NCBI RefSeq assembly: GCF_000720425.1
Contig: NZ_JOAJ01000024.1
Span: 1-6,397 of the forward strand
Source of the DNA: Nocardia rhamnosiphila NBRC 108938
GTDB lineage: Bacteria > Actinomycetota > Actinomycetes > Mycobacteriales > Mycobacteriaceae
Length of the DNA stretch: 6,397 nt
Direction: 5' to 3'
The notes under the pieces were generated by a model that ran no database searches, had not been told where the DNA came from, and saw only the letters and a list, made by a program, of their open reading frames with translations. Numbering within the stretch: the first letter of the stretch is position 1; each line of letters starts with the position of its first letter. The position numbers and the translations under genes are program-made. Positions 1 to 5,566 of this stretch are shown one piece after another.

Positions 1-43
1 TCGCGGCCACACCGGTGAGCAGGTACTTGACGGTCGATTTCAC
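1..43 (-). CDS. Start of a leftward gene, probably an exported protein (partial)
   Basis: Only the first 14 codons are in the window, read leftward from a GTG at 43 (MKSTVKYLLTGVAA). A strong ribosome site, GAGGAG, sits at 49-54 on the minus strand, five bases before the GTG; this sets the start. The short basic beginning (two lysines) followed by a hydrophobic run looks like the n- and h-regions of a Sec signal peptide, so the product is probably secreted or a membrane-anchored lipoprotein. The rest lies outside the window, so no function can be given. It diverges from the membrane-protein operon and shares the control region of about 290 bases. Confidence 0.55.
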   Translation of the reverse strand, partial: MKSTVKYLLTGVAA

Positions 44-142
44 GCAGTCTCCTCGAGATTGGATCCGGAACCCTTTGACTCCGTATCGCTTACACCACGG
101 TCTTGTTACTTTCGGTCCCTAAACGTCGGCGCGACATCATCA

Positions 143-168
143 GCGACACCCGGGGCAACGGGTGTCGC
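143..168. repeat. Perfect 9-bp inverted repeat in the divergent control region
   Basis: GCGACACCC at 143-151 and GGGTGTCGC at 160-168 are perfect inverted copies around an 8-base centre. The dyad lies about 100 bp upstream of the leftward gene start and about 190 bp upstream of the membrane-protein gene. No T tract follows on either strand, so a terminator is less likely than an operator or a leader hairpin of the leftward transcript. Which gene it serves cannot be told from the sequence. Confidence 0.5.
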
Positions 169-191
169 ACGGTGGTACCCCGTAAAGCGTT

Positions 192-206
192 CTCCCCAAG
201 GGGGAG
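192..206. repeat. Short GC hairpin
   Basis: CTCCCC (192-197) and GGGGAG (201-206) can pair around the three-base loop AAG. It lies 24 bp downstream of the larger 143-168 dyad. No T run follows it. It may be an operator half or only compositional; nothing else supports a function. Confidence 0.25.
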
Positions 207-281
207 TGCAGCCGGGCCCACCCGAACGGCGCGACGGATCTTTTGTGGATGCCAAGAATCCGGCGTCAGCATTGCAAAATT

Positions 282-300
282 AGGTTTGTAATGCAAACTT
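282..300 (+). promoter_or_regulatory. Promoter/operator of the membrane protein-wHTH operon
   Basis: AGGTTTG (282-288) and CAAACTT (294-300) are inverted copies with one mismatch around TAATG. The centre also offers a -10-like TAATGC at 289-294, which would put the transcript start near 301. A regulator bound here would cover the promoter. The dyad is AT-rich in otherwise GC-rich DNA and sits just before an operon that encodes its own DNA-binding protein, so it is the best candidate for that protein's site. This is inference from position and symmetry. Confidence 0.4.
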
Positions 301-330
301 ACGTGCATGACAAACCAAGAGGGCTCATCT

Positions 331-1032
331 GTGGAAGCCGCGCGGCAGACGCTTTCGACCACCCGGCACCTCGCTCGCCGGGTACGCCGCGCGCAGCGCA
401 GTACCTGGTTCCCGCTCGTCTTGCTGGGCCTGGTGGTCCTGGCGGCGGCGCCCTTCTATCGCATAGGTCGCCATGCCGTCACCTGCGATCCGGCGCTGGG
501 TGCTCGCGGCGGCGTGCAGATCATTCACCGCGGGTCCTGTGTCCAGGTCGTGAGCTGGCCGGCCGGGGTCTATTGGATGGTCGCCTTTGTCCTGGCATAC
601 ACCGCGATCGCCGCCGTCTACCTGCATCGGGCCCGCAGCCGGGGGGTCGGCGTCCGGATCCTGCCGTATGTGGGTTCCGGAATCGGTGCCGGGCTGGTTT
701 TCGGTATCGCCGCCGCGTGGTCTCACCAACTCGACCTGGCGGGCCACTTTCCGTCCGGCCCGGTCGCCGTCGGTATGGTTCCTCTGGTGTCCATCGGCCT
801 GACATTGTTCGTACTGGCATGGCTGGAACGGAACCGGGCGCTGCTGGTGTTCACTGTCGGCTATTCGGTTCTCGCTCTTGCGGCGTGCGGGATCGGCACC
901 GGGAGTCTCGGGCTGAACACCGGCGCCGGCCTTGGTCCGATGTGGGGGTTCCTGCCCGGCCTGACCGTCGCCGGCGGTGCGCTACTACTCGGCGGCATCG
1001 GTTTCGCACTGGCGCACCGGCGTGGGTTATGA
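331..1032 (+). CDS. Polytopic membrane protein of unknown function (six predicted helices)
   Basis: The frame is open from an ATG at 307, but that ATG has no ribosome site. The GTG at 331 has AAGAGGG at 317-323 with a seven-base gap, so I chose GTG (233 residues; 241 from the ATG). The N-terminus is cytoplasmic in appearance, rich in Arg (RHLARRVRRAQR). Hydrophobic segments follow at about residues 27-45, 77-98, 111-132, 144-165, 169-190 and 204-227. The loop after helix 1 carries two cysteines (52 and 70) and probably faces outward, where they could form a disulfide. No catalytic motif or transporter signature is visible. It overlaps the following regulator gene by four bases (ATGA), which implies co-transcription and translational coupling. 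Membrane protein plus small winged-helix regulator pairs are common in actinomycetes; the role of this one is unknown. Confidence 0.8.
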   Translation: MEAARQTLSTTRHLARRVRRAQRSTWFPLVLLGLVVLAAAPFYRIGRHAVTCDPALGARGGVQIIHRGSCVQVVSWPAGVYWMVAFVLAYTAIAAVYLHRARSRGVGVRILPYVGSGIGAGLVFGIAAAWSHQLDLAGHFPSGPVAVGMVPLVSIGLTLFVLAWLERNRALLVFTVGYSVLALAACGIGTGSLGLNTGAGLGPMWGFLPGLTVAGGALLLGGIGFALAHRRGL

Positions 1033-1364
1033 CTCACCCGGCGAGCGGGCTCGACGACGTCGTTCACCAGCGCGTCCGACTGGGCATCCTCACCATCGCC
1101 CACGAGGCCCGTCGCGTGGAGTTCGGCTTCCTCCGGACCACACTGGACTTGACCACCGGCAACCTTTCCCAGCACCTGACCGTGCTGGAAAAGGCGGGCC
1201 TGGTGCAGATCGAAAAGGGCTACGAGGGCAAACGCGGCCGCACCTGGATCCACCTGACCGCAGCCGGCACGAGAGCGTTGCGCGAAGAGATCGCCCACCT
1301 GAAGCGAATCATCGACCACGTCGAGCAGGCCTCCGCGGAGAACCAGTCTCCGAAGCTCTCGTAA
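1029..1364 (+). CDS. Winged helix-turn-helix transcriptional regulator (HTH_34/MarR-like)
   Basis: 111 residues starting at the ATG that overlaps the stop of the membrane-protein gene (ATGA at 1029-1032). An early helix (HQRVRLGILTIAHEA) is followed by a helix-turn-helix at about residues 34-58, with recognition-helix sequence TTGNLSQHLTVLEKAG, and a wing at about 59-75 (VQIEKGYEGKRGRTWIHLT). The line LTAAGTRALREEI closes the domain as in the winged-helix family PF13601. A charged C-terminal helix could serve dimerisation. It lacks a separate ligand domain and metal-binding cysteines, so it is probably a small one-domain repressor. The same frame stays open upstream to 243, but that part has frame-shadow composition inside the membrane-protein gene. 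The likely target is its own operon, through the dyad at 282-300; this is inferred. Confidence 0.85.
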   Translation: MTHPASGLDDVVHQRVRLGILTIAHEARRVEFGFLRTTLDLTTGNLSQHLTVLEKAGLVQIEKGYEGKRGRTWIHLTAAGTRALREEIAHLKRIIDHVEQASAENQSPKLS

Positions 1365-1796
1365 CCCGATAGAAACCCTGTCGCGTACCCCGGCCGAGCC
1401 ACAATGTACGGCGATCCGATCAGTGCTTCGGAACCCCTCATGCTGAATCTGTAGAGCGGGCGCCGGCCGACCGAGCGGCTGTAGTGGAGGGTGCGGGGGT
1501 TGGGAGGAGGCGCTGACCGGCGGATGTTTATCCGGCGCTTGACTGGCTAAGTCGGTGGGGCCGGAGGCGGGTTAAGCAGTCAGCTTTTCTCTGGACCTGC
1601 CGTTGGCGGCCGGGTGTCATGCTCGAGCACCCCGAGGCCGCTGGCGGTGGGGTTGCGGGGCTGTTGGTGGAGCGGTTTCCCGACGAAGCGTACGACAGGG
1701 TCCGCCGCGGGTCGCGGGAGGTCTCTGTGCCCGCAAAACGGGCCATTGCGTGGTGCGTGGTGGTGGGGTTTGCTTCGATATCGGAATGTGAGCGGC
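1365..1796. other. Stretch without a firm gene; possible transposase relic at 1619-1790
   Basis: No complete gene is recognised here. Bases 1365-1600 hold nothing clear apart from a weak hairpin near 1523-1536 (CGGAT, GTTT, ATCCG). From 1619 to about 1790 the second forward frame has a GC-rich third position and reads LLVERFPDEAYDRV, then VPAKRAIAWCVVVGFAS. That spacing of FP, a D-V helix, and an (L/V)PA(R/K) turn before a hydrophobic helix resembles the N-terminal domain of IS4-type transposases (PF13006). No catalytic DDE part follows, and another frame takes over from about 1797. I rate it a possible decayed insertion-sequence end, no more. Confidence 0.25.
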
Positions 1797-2288
1797 ATGT
1801 ACCGGGGCGTGAATGGCCCCAGGACAAGGTGGTTCTTCCAGCTGTGTCTCGACGACCAGATCGCGGTGCTGGCCGATCCCGGCCGGGAACTCCCCGAACC
1901 GATGACAGGTAAGCACGAAGCCCCAGTCGAGATGGCCACCGACTCGCAACCGCGGCGGTATCGGCTCACCGCGCCGGTCGCCGAGGAGCTACGCGCCCGC
2001 CGCGACCGGCTCACCCGCTGGTGGCAGACACTGACCATCGAACAGCGCACCGTCCTGATCGAACACCGCGACACCTGGCTACCCAGCTCCTTCCGCGACA
2101 TCGTTCCCGCCGCGGAGGGCGTACTCACCGAATACCATCGCGACCCGGTCTCCGGCGAAATCGAACCGCGGGTATTCGTCACCGCGATGACCCGTGTCTT
2201 CCTGGAAGCGCAAGCGCGCACCCTCCCCGAGGCCGCCGACCACCGGCCTGGCACCGCCCCAGCACCCGACTTGGGACAGTGTTCATAA
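1797..2288 (+). CDS. Uncharacterised protein; stop codon supplied by repeat copy 1
   Basis: 163 residues from the ATG at 1797; GTG at 1788 is also possible, and starts at 1902 or 1932 cannot be excluded because none has a good ribosome site. Third positions are strongly GC-rich from about 1825 onward, so that part is probably coding. I do not recognise the family. The N-terminal half contains LDDQIAVLADPGRELPEPM and GKHEAP. The middle is a charged helical stretch (PVAEELRARRDRLTRWWQ, then IEQRTVLIEHRDTWLP). A beta-looking end follows (RDPVSGEIEPRVFVTAMTRV). There is no signal peptide or membrane segment. The last residues after about 145 are Pro/Ala-rich, and the final codons TGT TCA TAA lie inside the ~100-bp repeat. 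The natural C-terminus may therefore have been altered by insertion of that repeat. Confidence 0.5.
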   Translation: MYRGVNGPRTRWFFQLCLDDQIAVLADPGRELPEPMTGKHEAPVEMATDSQPRRYRLTAPVAEELRARRDRLTRWWQTLTIEQRTVLIEHRDTWLPSSFRDIVPAAEGVLTEYHRDPVSGEIEPRVFVTAMTRVFLEAQARTLPEAADHRPGTAPAPDLGQCS

Positions 2289-2381
2289 ATTTATGCATTC
2301 TTGAACAGGTTTCCTCGGAAACATCGCTGGTCAGCGATGTACACCCGTCGATTTCGTCCAAGAAGCTCCCATTGGTGGAGA
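2280..2381 (+). repeat. ~100-bp repeat, copy 1 (102 bp)
   Basis: This copy starts TGTTCATAAAT (2280-2290), then TTATGC, then ATTCTTGAACA (2297-2307); the two arms pair at 9 of 11 positions. After 15 bases comes the perfect dyad ATCGCTGGTCAGCGAT (2323-2338). CGTCCAAGAA follows at 2355-2364. The far end is a diverged inverted copy of the left arm, ATTGGTGGAGA (2371-2381). The 28-bp start differs from copy 3 at 2 positions and from copy 2 at 4. The stop codon of the gene on the left is at 2286-2288, inside the repeat. I see no target-site duplication. Confidence 0.7.
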
Positions 2382-2718
2382 CCTTGCCGGTGCGTGCTTC
2401 ACGATGTCCGTTGATGCGGTCGGCGATGACGCAAAGCTGGCTTGCAGCAAGCTCGCGGCTGGCCTTGGTCGATGAGGCGGTATCGGACTGCTGTCCGGTG
2501 GCGCTCAGTTCGATGCCGACCGGGTCGAGTCGGTGTCTGCGGTGTCTTGAGTCAAGGTCTTGGCAGAAACTCGCTGGTCACGTAGTTGATGCCACGGCTG
2601 GTGAGATACCTGAAAGCGCTCGGTAATGCCGATTCCAGGATGGGCCGAGTCGCCGCCAGCTGGTTACGGTCGCGCGAGTTGGGCTGTGACACAAGAGGAG
2701 GTTTCTGGGCGTCGAAGA
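2382..2718. other. Stretch without a firm gene; possible leftward coding relic
   Basis: No intact gene is seen. On the minus strand one frame stays open from the end of the DUF6924-type gene to about 2550 and reads plausibly: TRLIFDAQKPP, RDRNQLAATRPILESALPS, then AFRYLTSRGINYVTSEFL, before a stop. A second minus frame nearer the repeat reads RELAASQLCVIADRINGHRE. Neither has a start or a recognised family. They may be pieces of one decayed gene split by frameshifts, or chance open frames in GC-rich DNA. Confidence 0.25.
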
Positions 2719-3719
2719 TCAGGCGAGTCGGTCCGGTTCGGTCTCCTCGGGTGCACTGGGGCTTTCGAGTGTCGCGTTGGTCATCCCGCGGGCTGTGATC
2801 TTGTGGCCGCGGCCTGGGGTCCAGTCTCTGATCACGGTTGTCTGCTCCGGGTTGAGCTGCTTCCGGCCGCGCCGTATGTTTTCGGCGCGCATTTCGTGGG
2901 CGGTGAAAAGTCGTGAGAGCTCATCGAACTGGGTCGGCGTCACGAAGGTCAGGTAGTAGTCGTCGCCGGAACTCAGCGACGCCAGGACAGCTCCGAGGGC
3001 GGACGCATGCTCACCGATCTCTTCCAGGAACGCGGTGAGGTAGTCGGCTCGATCGTCGCCGGCATGCTCAGCGTCGAAGGCGGCCACCCAATCCCAAGAC
3101 AGCGCCGAGGGATAGGACCGCAGCGAGGCCAACTGCTCGCGGACAGAGGGGGGTCGTCCGCGCAGGAGATGACCGCAATACCGGCGCCTTCGTCCGGGGA
3201 TTCTGCGATGCGAATCGATTCGGTGAGCCCCGGTGTGAGATGTGCAAGTCGATCAGCCATGATGTGCCGCACGCTGAGCTCGAAATCGGATTCTTTCGCA
3301 TCCGCGTGCCCGCGGTAGATGCCGTCCGCATCTACGTGGTCCGCGAAGTCCCGCCAGTCCAGGTTCGCGTCATTGATGTTGGTGTCGACGCTCGCCAGCT
3401 GGTCGGGCACGACCCGGAACGGCTGGTAGTTGCCTCGGTGGTAGTCCTGGGGTGGCAGGACCCAGACCGCGAGGATAGGACGCTCGGGGTCGGTAAGGGT
3501 GGTCTCGTCGGCGAGGAAGGACACGATCGCCCCGCCCGGATGCTTCGCCTTCAACGCTTCGGGGCTCAGGCCTTCGAATTCCGGGTCGTTCACCACAGTC
3601 GTATAGGCCAGGAATCCCTCTTTGCTGGGCGTCAGGACCTCTCGGACCAGAGAACCCCACGCGCTGTCGTCACCGAACCACGTGCGGACGAGGACCGATT
3701 TTCTTGGTATCCCTGCCAT
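2719..3719 (-). pseudogene. DUF6924-domain protein, frameshifted in a run of six C
   Basis: Read leftward from ATG at 3719. Residues 1-137 match what I know of the DUF6924 family of actinomycetes: a start like RKSVLVRTWFGDDSAW, then EGFLAYTTVVNDPEFEGL, a VSFLADETTLTDPERPIL strand, FRVVPDQLASVDTNI and NLDWRDFADHVDADGIYRG. That family has no known function. A C-terminal region of almost 200 residues that I do not recognise follows. At residue 190 the frame is lost: the minus strand has six C (3148-3153), and one more C would join PPSVREQLASLRSYPSALS to the rest, giving about 333 residues ending EETEPDRLA at 2719. Without that base, translation ends at 2973 after 248 residues, with a low-complexity tail. 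A sequencing error, a real mutation, or slippage at the C run are all possible. No good ribosome site precedes the ATG. Confidence 0.65.
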
Positions 3720-3732
3720 GCCCGAACAATAA

Positions 3733-3770
3733 CGGCAGGGACCGACACGCACCGGTGTCAGTTCCTGCCG
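3733..3770 (-). terminator. 16-bp imperfect hairpin followed by a T-rich run on the minus strand
   Basis: The arms 3733-3748 and 3755-3770 (outer halves CGGCAGG and CCTGCCG, inner GACAC and GTGTC) pair at 14 of 16 positions around a six-base loop. On the minus strand the stem is followed directly by TTATTGTT, the layout of an intrinsic terminator, and only 13 bases separate it from the DUF6924 start at 3719. It could end a lost upstream leftward gene or attenuate the DUF6924 gene. It may instead be an operator dyad. Confidence 0.4.
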
Positions 3771-3816
3771 ATACCAACCGATCTTGGCCGCCTCGAGACC
3801 ATAGGCCGGATAGCGT

Positions 3817-4128
3817 GTGCGGCCCGTCATGAAAGACCACGAACTCGCCGAAGTCCGCACAGAGCTCGGCTTCACCGACATGCCATGGGACCGCCCGTTC
3901 ACCGACGAGCAACTGGCACTCATCGCCGTCCCGACTCTCGTGGCCTTCGGAGCCGAAACGGTAGTGAACGACGTCGAACGCGCGGCAGATCGCGCCCGCC
4001 GACGCATCCGGTCGGTCGAGGTCGAAATCTACCCCGGAGTCGGACACGACCTGCTGTGGGCCAACCCCGAGCAGATCATTCCCCGCTACCTCAGCTTCGT
4101 CGGCAACCACGACCAGATCCACGCCTGA
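3817..4128 (+). pseudogene. C-terminal fragment of an alpha/beta-fold hydrolase
   Basis: About 103 residues remain, ending IHA at 4128. The line VEIYPGVGHDLLWANPEQI carries the catalytic-histidine loop of alpha/beta hydrolases (His about residue 77), followed by the usual last helix (IIPRYLSFV). Before it, VPTLVAFGAETVVNDVERA is the strand and loop that normally holds the catalytic acid, followed by the helix over it. The nucleophile elbow (G-x-S-x-G), the oxyanion loop and the first 150-200 residues are absent. An in-frame TAG lies at 3811-3813 just upstream, and the leftward DUF6924 gene begins 97 bases away. This is therefore a truncated gene joined to foreign sequence. A GTG at 3817 or ATG at 3829 could start a peptide, but it would not be an active enzyme. 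Confidence 0.65.
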
Positions 4129-4196
4129 CCCGTACCCGGCCGGACTACGCGGCCCTCGCCACTTACGTCACCTGGCAGTACGAGAACACCGCCACT

Positions 4197-4231
4197 TATC
4201 GCTGCGAGTCACACATCTACCGCTGCGAGTC
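4197..4231 (+). repeat. Short direct repeat with a 21-base period
   Basis: TATCGCTGCGAGTC (4197-4210) recurs as TACCGCTGCGAGTC (4218-4231), one mismatch in 14. The second copy forms the left part and loop of the adjoining hairpin. It lies in the noncoding gap after the hydrolase fragment. Confidence 0.5.
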
Positions 4232-4245
4232 GCAGCGGTAGATGT
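4213..4245. repeat. Perfect 14-bp hairpin abutting repeat copy 2
   Basis: ACATCTACCGCTGC (4213-4226) pairs perfectly with GCAGCGGTAGATGT (4232-4245) around the loop GAGTC. Its last three bases are the first three of repeat copy 2. It may be a terminator for the hydrolase fragment, although no T tract follows. The exact contact with the repeat edge suggests it could also be part of the element or of an insertion target. Confidence 0.55.
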
Positions 4246-4344
4246 TCATCAATTGATGCATTCTTGGACGCTTAGAGCAAGATCATCGCTGGTCAACGAT
4301 AATTTCTGATGGCTTTCCGTCCATGAAATGCCCTTTTATGAACA
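4243..4344 (+). repeat. ~100-bp repeat, copy 2 (102 bp)
   Basis: Left arm TGTTCATCAAT (4243-4253), centre TGATGC, second arm ATTCTTGGACG (4260-4270). Relative to the other copies, both arm changes at the far end turn T-A pairs into T-G wobbles. The dyad ATCGCTGGTCAACGAT follows at 4285-4300, with one change that breaks its symmetry. CGTCCATGAA is at 4318-4327, and the inverted end TTTTATGAACA at 4334-4344. The right half matches copy 3 closely (about 20 of 28 from CGTCCA to the end). Same orientation as the other copies. Confidence 0.7.
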
Positions 4345-4549
4345 CTCGGCATGGATAGTGCGATACGGGTTGGAGCGCTGGATGGCCACCAGCCCTGCTC
4401 AGCCGCCAGTGGTCAGTCGGAAGCGCAGGATAGGGTTCCGGAACGTTGACAGTGAAAGTCACACCGAGGAATTGCCTCAGATCGGGGTACCGGCCGGGCC
4501 GACTGCGACGGCCGACCCGCCGGCACGCCTCGGGGTCGGGGTGGGCTTT
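4345..4549. other. Gap between repeat copy 2 and the esterase gene, no gene seen
   Basis: This stretch has no convincing frame. It holds a TTGACA at 4446-4451 without a matching -10 sequence and the esterase terminator-like hairpin at 4512-4539. Otherwise I see nothing in it. Confidence 0.4.
4512..4539 (-). terminator. Possible terminator of the esterase gene
   Basis: CCGACCC (4512-4518) and GGGTCGG (4533-4539) form a 7-bp stem starting 10 bases after the esterase stop on the minus strand. The U tract is missing, as is common for actinomycete hairpin terminators. The support is position and stem only. Confidence 0.35.
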
Positions 4550-5518
4550 CTACCGTGCCTCGGAAACCGCGGTGAGCGCACTGCGTAGTGCGGCGGCGGC
4601 TTCGGATCGCGCCGTGCCACTGTCGTCGAAGGGATGGCGTAGGAATTCGTGGATCATTCCCGGGTAGCGGCGTACTTCGGTCGGCACACCGGCGCGGGCC
4701 AGTGCGGCGGCGTACTCTTCGCCCTCGTCGCGGAGGGCATCGTATTCGGCGGTGATGACCAGGGCCGGCGGTAGTCCGCGATGGTCGGTCGCCAAGAGGG
4801 GCGAGACACGCGGATCGAGTTTTTCTTCCTCGCTGGTCAGGTAGTTGTCCATGAACCAGTGCTGGCCCTCGCGAGTGATGTTCCCGTATTTTCCAGCGAA
4901 TTCCCGGATGCTGTCGTTGGTGCGGCGGAAATCCGTATCGGGGTAGATGAGCAATTGGAAGGCCAGCGCCGGTCCGCCCAGATCGCGGGCCATGTGGGTG
5001 ATGACCGCGGCGAGGTTGCCGCCGGCGCTGTCACCGGCGACCGCGATCCTGGTTGCGTCGGCGCCGAAGCTGTCGGCGTTGGCCGCGACCCATCGTGTAG
5101 CGGCGAAGCACACGTCCGGTGCGGTGGGGAATTTGTGTTCAGGGGCTCGCGGATAGTCGACCGAGACGACGATGGCGGCGGCGCCATTGGCGAGGCTGCG
5201 GCACAGGCCGTCGTGGGTATCGAGATCGCCGAGGACGAATCCGCCGCCGTGGAAGAACAGCACCACAGGCATGGGCGCCGCACCGGCCGGGGTGTAGATC
5301 CGTATCGGAACCTGGTGGCCCGCCAATGCGATGGTCCGATCCTCGACCGTGGCCACCGATTCCGGCTCGGCGAGCATCGGGATCTGGCGGCGTAGTGCCT
5401 CGCGCGCCTGTGCGGGAGTGAAGGTGTGCAGTTCCGCGAAGCCTGCGCGTGAGATCCGATCCAGATATGTCTGCACCTGCGGATGCAATCCCGAGGCGGG
5501 CGTATTCGATGTGCTCAT
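4550..5518 (-). CDS. HSL-family alpha/beta hydrolase (esterase/lipase, NlhH/LipH-like)
   Basis: 322 residues, a normal length for the hormone-sensitive-lipase group (PF07859). The oxyanion motif HGGG is at 90-93. The nucleophile motif GDSAGG puts the catalytic serine at 164. The acid is Asp260 in EYDALRDEG and the histidine is His290 in GMIHEF. The line VVSVDYPRAPEHKFPTAP (residues 117-134) is typical of the group. There is no signal peptide, so it is probably cytoplasmic. It should hydrolyse carboxylic esters, usually short- to medium-chain ones; the natural substrate cannot be read from sequence. The N-terminal cap (about 1-60) is the usual helical lid. The ATG at 5518 lies where a promoter with -10 at 5525-5530 would start the transcript, so the mRNA may be leaderless. 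It is divergent from a MerR regulator 48 bases away and probably under its control. Confidence 0.92.
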   Translation of the reverse strand: MSTSNTPASGLHPQVQTYLDRISRAGFAELHTFTPAQAREALRRQIPMLAEPESVATVEDRTIALAGHQVPIRIYTPAGAAPMPVVLFFHGGGFVLGDLDTHDGLCRSLANGAAAIVVSVDYPRAPEHKFPTAPDVCFAATRWVAANADSFGADATRIAVAGDSAGGNLAAVITHMARDLGGPALAFQLLIYPDTDFRRTNDSIREFAGKYGNITREGQHWFMDNYLTSEEEKLDPRVSPLLATDHRGLPPALVITAEYDALRDEGEEYAAALARAGVPTEVRRYPGMIHEFLRHPFDDSGTARSEAAAALRSALTAVSEAR

Positions 5519-5524
5519 GCCGCT

Positions 5525-5555
5525 ATCCTGTTACTTGAAGCATGGTTCAAGTCAA
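5525..5555 (-). promoter_or_regulatory. MerR-type promoter/operator between esterase and regulator
   Basis: ACTTGAA (5533-5539) and TTCAAGT (5546-5552) are perfect inverted copies around GCATGG. On the minus strand, -35 TTGACT (5550-5555) and -10 CAGGAT (5525-5530) flank a 19-base spacer that contains most of the dyad. An overlong 19-20 bp spacer with a central dyad is the hallmark of promoters activated by MerR-family proteins through DNA untwisting. The predicted transcript start is near 5518, at the esterase ATG. Confidence 0.7.
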
Positions 5556-5566
5556 GGAGAACGGGT

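Noticed and set aside
243..1028. Long N-terminal extension of the winged-helix regulator
   Set aside because: This frame is Arg/Gly/Pro-rich, overlaps the membrane-protein gene throughout, and the ATGA overlap gives a normal 111-residue regulator.
2719..3132. Separate small gene starting with TTG at 3132
   Set aside because: No ribosome site, and the frame continues the upstream DUF6924 gene across the C run.
3240..4241. Rightward 333-residue reading frame
   Set aside because: It is antisense to the DUF6924 gene for its first half and out of frame with the hydrolase fragment later; composition is that of a shadow.
4243..4270. Chromosomal dif site
   Set aside because: Three diverged copies within 4 kb, and the arms do not resemble the actinobacterial XerC/XerD arms that I know.
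4446..4474. Promoter with TTGACA at 4446
   Set aside because: No acceptable -10 hexamer at 16-18 bases and no gene starts downstream on this strand.
4781..5395. Rightward 204-residue reading frame
   Set aside because: Antisense to the esterase, whose catalytic motifs are all in place.
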